Shown here: piece after piece, positions 1-7,671 of the stretch
Layout: the number at the start of each line of letters is the position of its first letter
How positions within the stretch are numbered: position 1 is the stretch's first letter
DNA from: Pseudomonas wadenswilerensis
Lineage (GTDB): Bacteria; Pseudomonadota; Gammaproteobacteria; Pseudomonadales; Pseudomonadaceae
Length of the DNA: 64,000 nt
Reading direction: 5' to 3'
NCBI RefSeq assembly: GCF_900497695.1
Contig: NZ_UIDD01000009.1
Span: forward strand, 62,001 to 126,000
Program-made: the position numbers and the translations under genes
Notes under the pieces: model-generated
What the model was told of the DNA's origin: nothing
The model's database searches: none
Seen by the model: only the letters and a program-made list of their open reading frames with translations

Positions 1-188
1 TTACTAGAAACCTCCAGTATCTCACCGATAGTTGGCACAGCTTCCTTAGCAGCAGCGTGCAACGAGTCAATTGACCGCTGCTTCTGAGCCACGGACATGC
101 CAGGGAACCACTTGAAGTCTACGGAGTTAGTCCGCGCGAGGGTTTCAGCCCCTGGCGTAGGGATGAAAACTGGTCGGAATGCCATCAT
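1..188 (-). CDS. DarT1-associated NADAR-type antitoxin, N-terminal part only
   Basis: This minus-strand frame is open from the ATG at 188 to the window edge, giving 62 codons of a protein that continues to the left. It starts two bases after the stop of the DarT-like gene, so the two form one operon. The stretch with FKWFPGMSVAQKQRSID and the later LHAAAK and ILEVSSK resembles, from memory, the N-terminus of the NADAR antitoxins paired with DarT1 toxins. Those antitoxins remove ADP-ribose from guanine in DNA. The NADAR domain itself lies outside the window, so the assignment rests on this N-terminus and on the partner gene. Confidence 0.7.
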   Translation of the reverse strand, partial: MMAFRPVFIPTPGAETLARTNSVDFKWFPGMSVAQKQRSIDSLHAAAKEAVPTIGEILEVSS

Positions 189-190
189 TA

Positions 191-817
191 CTACCTTACG
201 AAAGAGCGCGCGGCAAAAAAACCGCTGCCAGAGCCCTGGATCAACAGTTTACGATCTCCACAGCGAGCTGCGTGGATGTTTCGCGCATTCTGGGTTTGAA
301 AAGCTACCCCTGTGATCAGGTTCGGCTCAATATCATCGAAGACTAACACCTCCGCTTGGGGATCTGTAGGGTCAAACTTTTTCAGCCTTTGCTCCTGACG
401 TGTCCCTAGGCCATCAATCTCGTCGAACATGCCCTGGAACGCGGTCAAAGTCTGCAGATTCGCAACGGTTTGCTGGGCCATCCCGTTTGTCGCAGCGTTA
501 CGCTGACAAAACCCGCAATTCTTAGTCCAAAGCACGGATTGATCAATGCCAAGTACCACCCATTCAGTGTTTGGCTGCTGACGATATTTGTAAAACATGT
601 GGTAGTTTGGAAATGCGATGGACAGCGAGGTGCCATCGAGGTGCCCATCCAAGCGTAGCTCATCATTGATCACTGGCTGATTACAGAACGCCCCATGCTT
701 GCTGACAGGGCGGAGGCCATGCTGAAGAATTGATGGCAGGTTTTCGAGCCGGGTGAAATGCACTAGGTAGGGAATCTCGCGTGCCTGGCTGTAAGCTTGA
801 ATTTCGGGTCTTGGCAT
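191..817 (-). CDS. darT: DarT-like DNA ADP-ribosyltransferase toxin (DUF4433 family)
   Basis: The product has 208 residues, the usual size for DarT enzymes, which transfer ADP-ribose from NAD+ to bases of single-stranded DNA. The N-terminal segment YLVHFTRLENLPSILQHGL (residues 17-35) is the typical NAD-binding start, with His20 in the HFT motif. The segment DPQAEVLVFDDIEP (about 152-165) holds Glu156, which matches the position of the family's catalytic glutamate. The antitoxin gene follows after two bases. The antitoxin type suggests the DarT1 branch, which modifies guanine. DarTG systems act in phage defence by blocking phage DNA replication. The exact target base is inferred, not seen. 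Confidence 0.85.
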   Translation of the reverse strand: MPRPEIQAYSQAREIPYLVHFTRLENLPSILQHGLRPVSKHGAFCNQPVINDELRLDGHLDGTSLSIAFPNYHMFYKYRQQPNTEWVVLGIDQSVLWTKNCGFCQRNAATNGMAQQTVANLQTLTAFQGMFDEIDGLGTRQEQRLKKFDPTDPQAEVLVFDDIEPNLITGVAFQTQNARNIHAARCGDRKLLIQGSGSGFFAARSFVR

Positions 818-1230
818 GGCGGTACCTTCACGGTTATGTGGGATACCTTCAGCCTAGTCAAGCGAAACGGATTTGCAGTGGCTCAACGCCACTATCTATG
901 TAACAAAACAAGACAGCGCCGGCACTAACTGTTTTCCTGTGCCTAGTCATTTACAGTGCACAGTCCAAAGCGCATCAACCCGCGTCGTGAAGCTTTGGTT
1001 CCTCATCTCCCGGTGCATACCCATAAAGGATCATCCGGCACGCCGGCCAACCGCATAGTCCCCTACCCCGTCTCCGTTTTCACTCGCCACTGGCTGAGTG
1101 CTGCAAATTGGCCACCCGTGCTGTCGTTCGGTTGGATAAGGTCAAGCAACAAAACCTCCGCCTTACTGCAGAGGAAGCCCTCCTTGTAGACCCGCTCCAA
1201 ACCCTTACAGAAGAGCAGTCGCGAGGGCAT
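818..1230. other. Intergenic region between the darT start and the Ntn-like gene
   Basis: I see no convincing gene on either strand in these 413 bases. A weak sigma-70-like promoter for darT can be drawn on the minus strand: TTGACT at 861-856, a 17-base spacer, and CATAAC at 838-833. It would leave a leader of only about ten bases. A purine-rich GAAGG lies just upstream of the darT ATG. The small frames here have no recognisable domains and look like chance. Confidence 0.5.
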
Positions 1231-2229
1231 TCACCCTCTACGCCTGGGAACGGTCTGCTGAAAATGATGAACTCCACCCTGCGAAGGTGCACCGTTCGAA
1301 CGCAATATTGTAAACCGCCCCTGTGTGTACTCTGTACCAACCAGATATGCTGGGGCCATGACTATATCGGGGAACAATACCCATCCTGTGACACCAGCAT
1401 CAGCCACAGACACAATTCTTGTCGGGGTTTCGATCAGTGCTGGATGGGGCATTTCGCTGAAAAACTGAGTTTCGCAGTACATGTGAGGCTGGTAGTCAGG
1501 CTTATAGATGGTTGTTGTATGTACGTTACCCCCAACTGTTCCCTCAATAGTAGAAGCAAACTTAATGGTGGCCACCATTGCCTCCCTTACATCAGAGACA
1601 TATTGTTCATAAGCACTGACATCAGGGAGACCTTCCCTTTGGTGAATTGCCTTCCACTCGGCCATAAAATAAGCTTCCGTTTCACGCCGAAAGCCAGACC
1701 CAACCATATCAATACCGCAGACACCCTTCAATCCAGGCTGTTCTTTAAACCCTTCGGGCTTAGAAAGTCTAGTTGATGCACGCGTTCGACTAAGCTCTAC
1801 AAGCACGCGCTTCCACTTATTGTGTTTACGCTTCCACCCCGCAATGACAATCGTCACCCCGGAGCTTATCAACTCCCCTTGGGAAATATTAGTCAACCTT
1901 TCCCTTATCCGCTTTATCACGGCATCACAGCGGTGCTGCTTTTGCTCACTCAGGGTGCCCAATTGCATAGCCCAAGGATCAGATCCGTCCATTGGGATTT
2001 TTATACGTGTATCGAGTTGCTCTGCGATCCACTCATCAGTCGGCTTGCCCCGCATAAACGCAGCGCCACAGTAACTAATTGCGAGAACTCCATCATCAGC
2101 CTCATAGATAAGGCTTTTGTTAGATTTGTCATCGAATTGCTTTGTTTTACCATCAGACTGGGTCGTCAAAAGACGATCCCCTGCCTGGATTACAAACAGC
2201 GGTGATGCGACAGTAATTATCAGCGTCAT
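1231..2229 (-). CDS. Hypothetical protein with a proteasome/HslV-like Ntn-hydrolase N-terminus
   Basis: A 332-residue protein that I do not recognise by name. Its start, Met-Thr-Leu-Ile-Ile-Thr-Val, is followed by FVIQAGDRLL. If the Met is removed, Thr becomes residue 1 and the Asp of the GD pair becomes residue 17, as in HslV and proteasome beta subunits (Thr1, Asp17). A lysine cluster (KSNK, residues 34-37) is near the Lys33 position and is followed by a hydrophobic strand (GVLAISYCGAAF) like the next HslV strand. The C-terminal half, about 200 residues, is unassigned. It is a single gene on the darT strand, about 400 bases upstream of darT. Peptidase or amidase activity is only inferred. 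Confidence 0.6.
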   Translation of the reverse strand: MTLIITVASPLFVIQAGDRLLTTQSDGKTKQFDDKSNKSLIYEADDGVLAISYCGAAFMRGKPTDEWIAEQLDTRIKIPMDGSDPWAMQLGTLSEQKQHRCDAVIKRIRERLTNISQGELISSGVTIVIAGWKRKHNKWKRVLVELSRTRASTRLSKPEGFKEQPGLKGVCGIDMVGSGFRRETEAYFMAEWKAIHQREGLPDVSAYEQYVSDVREAMVATIKFASTIEGTVGGNVHTTTIYKPDYQPHMYCETQFFSEMPHPALIETPTRIVSVADAGVTGWVLFPDIVMAPAYLVGTEYTQGRFTILRSNGAPSQGGVHHFQQTVPRRRG

Positions 2230-2284
2230 GCTTACTTCCTAAAATAACAGCCGGATACGTGCTGTTCGATCCATGGATGCGCCA

Positions 2285-2461
2285 CTAGCTCCTCGACACA
2301 CTCGGCGAATGCCCCGACCACCGTCTAAAAGCACGGCGTAGGTCGGCACTATCACTGAACCCAAGCTCCACAGCAATCTTCTCGATGGTGACCTCCCCTT
2401 CCCTCAGCAAATGTGTCTTCGTAAAGATGATCCATATCAGCACCCGTGAAGCACCCGACCT
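2285..2461 (-). pseudogene. C-terminal remnant of an AraC-family regulator
   Basis: The minus-strand frame reads the second helix-turn-helix of an AraC/XylS regulator, including VTIEKIAVELGFSD and LRRAFRRWSGHSPS, and ends at the stop at 2287-2285. The frame is closed by a stop just upstream (about 2464), there is no start codon or N-terminal domain, and only about 58 codons remain. It is therefore a decayed fragment, a sign of old rearrangement in this region. Confidence 0.75.
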
Positions 2462-2919
2462 CTAGGGAGAGGTCAGAGAACGCCACAGCTCGATGCCACA
2501 AAATCCCCAAGGGCATCATGGTTAATTCATGCCGCTTCGATCACCTCGCTGATAAAGGAAAATTCTGCCAAGACATCACCGACACTGTGCGGCCATTCGT
2601 TCCGTTCCTACAGGAACACAAGGAAATGTTGGCGATGCAAAGCTCATGCATTTATCGCTGGCCTGATGCTGAACCGCTACCGTGATAAACAGAGAAAGCT
2701 TTGTTAGCCAATACGCTTGCAAGGTGTCTAGAGAATCCGGGGCGATTCAACTCATCGTCGTCATCTATTGCGCATTCATTGCACGCACCCGTCCGCCTAA
2801 CCCGTAGCGTCGTCATTTATCTACCACTTGCTGTCACCGTGCGCGCCCGACGAGTGTCTTCATGATGCTCAGTCGTCAACTGTCGTTGATCTGCCGCTGC
2901 CATCATGGTGCATATGCGC
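2462..2919. other. Unassigned stretch left of the prophage remnant
   Basis: Nothing recognisable is coded here. A 79-codon plus-strand frame at 2446-2685 has no family resemblance and no good ribosome site. Between the AraC fragment and the tail-tube fragment this is most likely debris from deletions. Confidence 0.5.
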
Positions 2920-3238
2920 CTGGGACCTGATCGCCCTGCGCCAGTTCGCCGCCGTGCGTGTGGACGGCGTGCAACTGCGCTTCTCGGCCTCGGTGCAGCG
3001 TGACGACACCGGCGAAGTCAGCGCGGTGGAAATCGTCACGCGCGGCCGCCACGAAGAAGTCGACTTCGGCGATGCCGAACCCGGCGAAGACACCGAGCAC
3101 AAGATCACCACGGCCCTCACCTACTACAAGCTCACCGTCGACGGTGAGGTCATTGTCGAGATCGACTTGCTCAACTTTATCTACATCGTCGACGGCAAAG
3201 ATCGCCTGGAAGAACACCGCAAGGCCCTGGGCATTTAA
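2920..3238 (+). pseudogene. P2 FII-like tail tube protein, C-terminal fragment
   Basis: About 106 residues match the C-terminal two thirds of P2 FII-type tail tube proteins, including SVQRDDTGEVSAVEIVTRG, GEDTEHKIT and the ending VDGKDRLEEHRKALGI. The normal protein is about 170 residues. The upstream sequence in this frame (from 2828) bears no resemblance to the family, so the N-terminus has been lost. The next gene, gpE, keeps its normal position downstream, so the breakpoint lies near 2920. Confidence 0.85.
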
Positions 3239-3292
3239 TCCCTCACCGCCGGACAACTGCCGGCGGCTACCTCAGTACCAAGGAGCAACCGC

Positions 3293-3619
3293 ATGAAAAC
3301 CCCAGAACAGAGCGCACCAGCCAAGAACTTCAACGAGGAAACCATCACCCTCGACACGCCGATCATTCGCGGCGAGACCTCGATCACATCCATTACCCTG
3401 CGCAAGCCCACCAGCGGCGAGCTGCGCGGGGTCAGCCTGGTGGACCTGGCCAGCATGGACGTACTTTCGCTGCGTAAGGTGTTGCCACGCATCACCACCC
3501 CGACCCTGACTGATATTGAGATCGGCCGCATGGACCCGGCCGACCTCCTGCAGTGCGGTGTGGCAGTCGGCAGTTTTTTGCTGAAGAAGTCGGACAGGGA
3601 AGCTGCCCTCATTGCGTAG
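3293..3619 (+). CDS. P2-like phage tail assembly protein gpE
   Basis: A 108-residue protein of the P2 gpE family, which with its frameshift product acts as a chaperone for tail assembly on the tape measure protein. An AAGGAG ribosome site precedes the ATG. It appears intact, although its neighbours are broken. Near its 3' end it contains the slippery heptamer TTTTTTG (3574-3580) used for a -1 shift into gpE'. Without a complete phage the gene is probably not functional for virion assembly. Confidence 0.85.
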   Translation: MKTPEQSAPAKNFNEETITLDTPIIRGETSITSITLRKPTSGELRGVSLVDLASMDVLSLRKVLPRITTPTLTDIEIGRMDPADLLQCGVAVGSFLLKKSDREAALIA

Positions 3620-3750
3620 ATGACGTGATGGCCGACCTGGCCATCGTCTTTCACTGGGGCCCGGCCGACATGGATCTGCTGCCCCTTTCTGAGCTGATGG
3701 ATTGGCGCGAGCGGGCCATAACGCGCTGGGAGCAGACCCATGGCAAATAG
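3293..3750 (+). CDS. gpE+E' tail assembly chaperone made by -1 frameshift
   Basis: Ribosomes slipping back one base at 3574-3580 would leave the gpE frame after Ser-Phe and continue through FAEEVGQGSCPHCVDD into the short gpE' part (MADLAIVFHWGP onward), ending at 3750. The CPHC pair before the E' part and the 40-residue E' ending in WEQTHGK are typical of this family. E' alone could also start at the ATG at 3628. The frameshift arrangement is established for P2; its use here is inferred from the conserved site. Confidence 0.75.
3574..3580 (+). promoter_or_regulatory. Slippery heptamer for programmed -1 frameshift (gpE to gpE')
   Basis: T-TTT-TTG sits exactly in the gpE zero frame (codons TTT 3575-3577 and TTG 3578-3580), as in P2. 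The -1 frame runs on without a stop into gpE'. Confidence 0.8.
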
Positions 3751-3900
3751 CCTGAAGATGGAAGTGGTTCTCCAGGCCATCGACCGCGCCACCCGGCCCA
3801 TTCGTGCCATTACTCAAGGCAGCGTTGGCCTTGGGCGGGCACTCAAGGAGTCCCGCGACCAGCTGAAGGTGCTGCAGGAGCAGCAACGCGACGTCAGCAG
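3740..3900 (+). pseudogene. Tape measure protein (P2 gpT-like), N-terminal stub
   Basis: The first about 52 codons (MANSLKMEVVLQAIDRATRP and onward to LQEQQRDV) match the start of P2-type tail tape measure proteins and overlap the end of gpE' by 11 bases, the normal arrangement. At about 3895 the reading passes into sequence of gene D in another frame. The rest of the gene, normally 2 kb or more, is gone. Confidence 0.8.
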
Positions 3901-4422
3901 GTCAACAGCGCCGAAAAGAAAGAGGCCATCGCCGGCGCCGGCGACAACCTCAAGGAACTGCGGCACAGCTACACCGACCAGGCCAGCGCGGTGCAGGCGG
4001 CCCGAGCCGAGTGGAACCGCCTGCAACGCGGTACCGCCACGTTGAGCTACACCCTGGCCAAAGGCCGGCCAGAACTCACACCCGACCAGACCTACAGCCT
4101 GGTGGGGGTAAAGGCCGAGATCAGCGCCATCATCTGGCTGGGCGGCAACCTGCGGCACAGCTTCACCTCAGACAGCTTCACCACCAGCATGGATCTGGAG
4201 TCCAAGCTGCCGGACCAGGACGACTTGGAAGACCTGGTCGACAAAAAGACAAACTACACAGGCATTACCGCCACCTACCGCGATGAGAAAACGGGCAAGC
4301 AAAAGACTGTCACCGCCGGAGACCAGACCAACCCTCAGCGGCTTACGCACCTCTACGCCAGCAAGGGCAGTGCAAAACGTGCAGTGGACCGGGAGTGGAA
4401 GAGGGCAATGGGAAAACAATGA
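3895..4422 (+). pseudogene. Late control gene D (P2 gpD-like), C-terminal fragment
   Basis: In a frame one base off from the tape measure stub, about 175 codons read as the C-terminal half of P2 gpD/late control proteins: GDNLKELRHSYTDQ, ARGTATLSYTLA-type strands, IIWLGGNLRHSFTSDSF and a charged end REWKRAMGKQ. The intact protein is roughly twice as long. A single deletion joining T to D explains the loss of the rest of T, gpU, gpX and the D N-terminus. The residual frame has an internal ATG at 3991, but expression as a protein is doubtful. Confidence 0.8.
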
Positions 4423-4426
4423 CAAA

Positions 4427-5338
4427 TTATGCTGGACGTAGTACTGAGAATTTATCGCCCGCATTTTCAAGCAAAGTCCTAACACGAGCAAACTTGTCAC
4501 TAATTGGAAAATCCCTCCCACCCTTTATACCAAGATAACTTCTAAGCAACACAAAAATACCAATAGCATCTCTAATCGCATGAAAAACGGATTGACTATC
4601 GCTGTCCAGCGCCGGGATCACAAAATTCAACGGAGGACCTTTGTCGGCGTTTACAGCAACAACACGGGCTAACGAATAATTTATATTGAAAGAACTAAGG
4701 AGCGCCCCTAGAGAGCATACAAACTGAATGGCATCGCAATCCTCGATCGGTCCTTCGAGCTGATGCATCAGAACCTCAGCCACCTCGACCACATCCTCAA
4801 ATCGATCCTTATTATAGTGACCATTCCAATCAACATTATCAAACGAAGCATCAGGAAACATGTCCGCATAAAAATCGGACACATTCACATATGTCTTGCA
4901 CCCATTATTATGATGCCGCTTAGAACAGTAGCCATCTATTAACTTCTCAAAACCCTCCCTGTGTTTCAAATAATTACCAAATCGATTATTGGCTATAGCC
5001 TCCCCATATTGCTTTAAAGCAACATCAATTTGAGTAGCAGCTTCCATTGATCGATGGATTGCAGCAACCATTGCGACCAACGGCAAAGACAAACTCATTA
5101 TTGCCACTGGAAACTTAAACGTATCAAAAAAAAACTGAACACAATCTGATTTGAAACACAATTCACCGACGGGAGTAGCGTTCCCAACAAAAGCACCTAA
5201 TACGCCGCCCACCACTAGCGGGCCTAAAAAAGCCACCCAAAATAAAAAAGTCCTTGCCAAGTGCTTATGCTTTGGTGTTTCTTTCTTATGCGCCTTCATA
5301 CCATCTACATTTCCGACCAATTTAAAACCCGGCATCAC
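4427..5338 (-). CDS. Two-helix membrane protein of unknown function
   Basis: A 303-residue protein with a lysine-rich N-terminus, a first membrane segment at about 28-52 (FLFWVAFLGPLVVGGVLGAF), a second at about 69-92 (FPVAIMSLSLPLVAMVAAI) and a long soluble C-terminal part. After the second helix comes NRFGNYLKHREGFEKLI, which reminds me of the same segment in two-helix membrane effectors of some retrons, but I cannot verify this. I see no reverse transcriptase beside it. The start is GTG at 5338 or ATG at 5335. It is AT-rich, convergent to the gpD remnant and 21 bases downstream of a 39-codon gene. This position is typical of cargo genes in P2-like prophages. Confidence 0.6.
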   Translation of the reverse strand: MMPGFKLVGNVDGMKAHKKETPKHKHLARTFLFWVAFLGPLVVGGVLGAFVGNATPVGELCFKSDCVQFFFDTFKFPVAIMSLSLPLVAMVAAIHRSMEAATQIDVALKQYGEAIANNRFGNYLKHREGFEKLIDGYCSKRHHNNGCKTYVNVSDFYADMFPDASFDNVDWNGHYNKDRFEDVVEVAEVLMHQLEGPIEDCDAIQFVCSLGALLSSFNINYSLARVVAVNADKGPPLNFVIPALDSDSQSVFHAIRDAIGIFVLLRSYLGIKGGRDFPISDKFARVRTLLENAGDKFSVLRPA

Positions 5339-5359
5339 ACCGGGACCCTACTTTTCCAT

Positions 5360-5479
5360 TTACTCCGTAGACTTCCGAAGCGCCTCCAAGATCCTTAAGA
5401 CATCTTTTCGCTGCTTGTCACTTAAAGTGCGTAGTAGTTCCAAGAAATGACGCTCTAACTGAGTAAGGTTTTCCATCAT
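5360..5479 (-). CDS. 39-residue small protein upstream of the membrane protein
   Basis: A short charged, helical protein (starts MMENLTQLERHFLELL, contains LSDKQRKDVLRILEAL). GGAG lies six bases before the ATG at 5479, a better ribosome site than most in this region. The 21-base gap to the next gene on the same strand suggests one transcript. I do not recognise the family. It could be a small regulator or antitoxin-like partner, but that is speculation. Confidence 0.5.
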   Translation of the reverse strand: MMENLTQLERHFLELLRTLSDKQRKDVLRILEALRKSTE

Positions 5480-5754
5480 AGGTACTCCATTTCCATGTGA
5501 CGGGCGCTGATGTCAATGACACGACCCGATGCACTCAGAAATTCCCTAACCTCACTACTTCATAAGGCGCTATTCGTCTGCCTTCCAACTTCCCAGCAGT
5601 GCGCGTCGGCGAGGGAAGCTCCGAGTGGCCACCCCCTAACCTACGCACACTTTTGAACTGCAAGTCCGAAGTCACCCTCGGATCACTCTGGTTCGACCGC
5701 TAGAGTTTTCCAGCTGCCCGGTGAGGCCGTTACTTGGTTACCCTCAGACGCTGC

Positions 5755-6279
5755 TCAAGCTCGAAACGGCGGAAGCACCATGTACTTCCCATTTTCCCCC
5801 CACCCCTCCAGCGTGCCGTCCTGCTTGAGGATGTAGTACTCGCCAAATTTGTTATCAGGGGTCTCAAGACGGATACCGCCTTCAGGTGTGGATTTGGCGG
5901 CGTAGCTTTCGGTATTTCGTCCACCACTCGCGAACACGGAATCGATGAAGTAGTTGCCGTCTTTTTTGTAAAGAACCATCACATGACCTAGCGCACCGTC
6001 GCGCAGCCAGCTACCAACCTGCTCGGTGTAACCCGAGAGGTCCATTGCAGTGAGGGTTTGATAATCGGAGGCGCTCAGACCGATCACGGTACTTTGATAA
6101 TCGGGGTCAAAGCTGACATTCGCCCAGTAACTACTGTAGGTCTGACCTTCGATCCGGAAACCGATAAAGGTTTTTTCAGCCTTGGCATCAGATTCGTTGC
6201 GGATGGTCTTGGCCACGTCAGCCAGCTCGGCGTCGGTCAAGCTGCACAACTCCGCAAAAGCACAGCACGTAGTTTACCT
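5755..6279 (-). pseudogene. Secreted protein of unknown function lacking its start
   Basis: The frame encodes about 170 residues with no recognised domain (for example NESDAKAEKTFIGFRIEG, ending MVLPPFRA). The only start in frame is a TTG at 6249 without a good ribosome site. Reading further upstream gives ...CAFAELCSLTDAE, which looks like the end of a signal peptide (AFA cleavage site), and then a stop at about 6282. The start and most of the signal peptide thus seem to have been lost. If translated from TTG the product would be cytoplasmic. Confidence 0.55.
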
Positions 6280-6422
6280 GCACAACCTAGCTGACTACCT
6301 CGACCTCCAGGCTCAACAAGCTACGCGATCCGCTTGAACCAGGCGGCCCCGGCCAACAGGGGCACCCAGCCCGCCACCGACTCTCACCTTGCCCGGTGGC
6401 AGGCTACTTAGGAGCACAGCAC

Positions 6423-6920
6423 ATGCAACAGCAACACTACATCCTGGCCCTCGCAGCCCTCTGGCTGTTCACCCTGGCATTCCTGCCTTTCCTTTTCGCG
6501 AAAGCCCGGACTCGCGCTTTCGACAGCGGAAGAGCGGCAGGGCTTGAAACTCGCGACGCGATCAACTCTCAGCAAGTCGCGTCGATACGTATCGAGCGAG
6601 ACGAGCTGGCCATCCAGCTTGAAGCCGAACAACGAAAGCACCTCACCATCAAAGCCGCTCTCCAGAGCAGGGTCAAAGAGCTTGAAGACCGGATCATGTC
6701 CTACACCGACATGCCTGTGACCAGGGCTGACCATGACCAGCTAACCAAGACCGCCGCCACACTGAAACTGGCTGGGCGCACCTGGAAGGCTCTGCAAGTT
6801 GCCCCTCAGACCCAACACGCTGCCGACCAGCAACTCTACATCGAAGGACTTGCTGCCCGCGTCCACAGCCAGCTGCGAATCACCCCTGCCAAGCCAGCAA
6901 GCGCGGGGGAAGTAGCATGA
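6423..6920 (+). CDS. Membrane-anchored coiled-coil protein of the integrase cassette
   Basis: I choose the ATG at 6423 (MQQQHYIL) because GGAG lies about nine bases upstream; a longer frame from 6396 has none. The 165-residue product has one N-terminal membrane helix (about residues 5-26), then a charged region with coiled-coil character (ERDELAIQLEAEQRKHLTI). It is the first gene of a cassette in which each gene overlaps or abuts the next, ending in the integrase. Function unknown; such genes are common in Pseudomonas prophages. Confidence 0.65.
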   Translation: MQQQHYILALAALWLFTLAFLPFLFAKARTRAFDSGRAAGLETRDAINSQQVASIRIERDELAIQLEAEQRKHLTIKAALQSRVKELEDRIMSYTDMPVTRADHDQLTKTAATLKLAGRTWKALQVAPQTQHAADQQLYIEGLAARVHSQLRITPAKPASAGEVA

Positions 6921-6956
6921 CCACTACTTCCACCGAAGCCACCCAGGTGAGCCCCC

Positions 6957-7157
6957 ATGACTAACCCTGCACGCATCTGGCAACTGATCAGCTTGGTGTT
7001 GGCTATCGCTCTCACCGCCGCCCTGATTGCCTTACACCACCAAACGACTACTGGTCATCACACCACCGGTACACCGACTGTAAACCACTTCAGCGATGCC
7101 CCGACTCTGGTACTGAGTCCCACCGCACGCCGAGCTCAGGAGAGGTTTTCGCTGTGA
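6957..7157 (+). CDS. Small single-helix membrane protein
   Basis: A 66-residue protein with one membrane segment (IWQLISLVLAIALTAALIAL, residues 7-26) and a His/Thr-rich tail. Between it and the previous gene a 15-codon frame (6917-6964) overlaps both ends by ATGA-type junctions and may only serve translational coupling. The stop overlaps the GTG start of the next gene (GTGA). Function unknown. Confidence 0.55.
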   Translation: MTNPARIWQLISLVLAIALTAALIALHHQTTTGHHTTGTPTVNHFSDAPTLVLSPTARRAQERFSL

Positions 7158-7420
7158 TCACCACACCAAGATATCAACCAGAGGTCCGCATACCGAAAGG
7201 CCTCCAGCCACTTACCCGACCAGCTATGTCGATCATCTGCGACGTGTGCGGGAAAGTGCAGACCCGCAAAGGTGGCCACGCCAAATGCTCAAAGGCCCGA
7301 CAAGCGGCAGGATTTATCCTGAAGCAGGATGACCAGGGCATCAGCGCCAATACTCTACAACTGCAGGCGGCAACCGACCCTGCAAGCTGCCGAGAACTAC
7401 TTCGAGGGGTCAGACAATGA
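7154..7420 (+). CDS. Small zinc-ribbon-like protein
   Basis: An 88-residue product if the GTG at 7154 is used; this start overlaps the previous stop by four bases, which favours coupling. A shorter start at ATG 7229 is possible. CDVCGK followed by GGHAKCSKA gives a CxxC...HxxC pattern that could bind zinc. The next gene starts inside the stop codon (ATGA). It is probably a phage-type small regulatory or DNA-binding protein; the family is not known to me. Confidence 0.55.
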   Translation: MITTPRYQPEVRIPKGLQPLTRPAMSIICDVCGKVQTRKGGHAKCSKARQAAGFILKQDDQGISANTLQLQAATDPASCRELLRGVRQ

Positions 7421-7671
7421 GCAAATGGCAAGGTGACAACGTTCAGACTGAGACCCTGACTGAAGAAGAAGTTGCAGCTATCACAGGCTATCAATTGCCT
7501 CATAAGCAAATTCACTGGTTGGCCAGCAATGGGTGGCAATACGTGTTAACTGGCGCCAGACGCCCCGTTGTAGGTCGGATCTATGCTCGTCTCAAATTGG
7601 CTGGGGTAAAGCCGACAGCATCAAGCGCTGTCGCTGAAACCTGGACTTTCGACCTGTCGCGGGTGGTATAA
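7417..7671 (+). CDS. DUF4224-like phage protein next to the integrase
   Basis: An 84-residue protein. The segment LTEEEVAAITGYQLPHKQIH and the following LASNGW match, from memory, the DUF4224 family, which in Pseudomonas phages commonly lies directly upstream of the integrase gene. It starts in an ATGA overlap with the preceding gene and its stop codon abuts the integrase ATG (TAAATG). The family's role is not established; a small excision or regulatory factor is a reasonable guess. Confidence 0.75.
   Translation: MSKWQGDNVQTETLTEEEVAAITGYQLPHKQIHWLASNGWQYVLTGARRPVVGRIYARLKLAGVKPTASSAVAETWTFDLSRVV

Noticed and set aside
1108..1776. A 222-codon plus-strand frame opposite the Ntn-like gene
   Set aside because: The minus-strand protein shows coherent motifs and a good start; the plus frame shows none.
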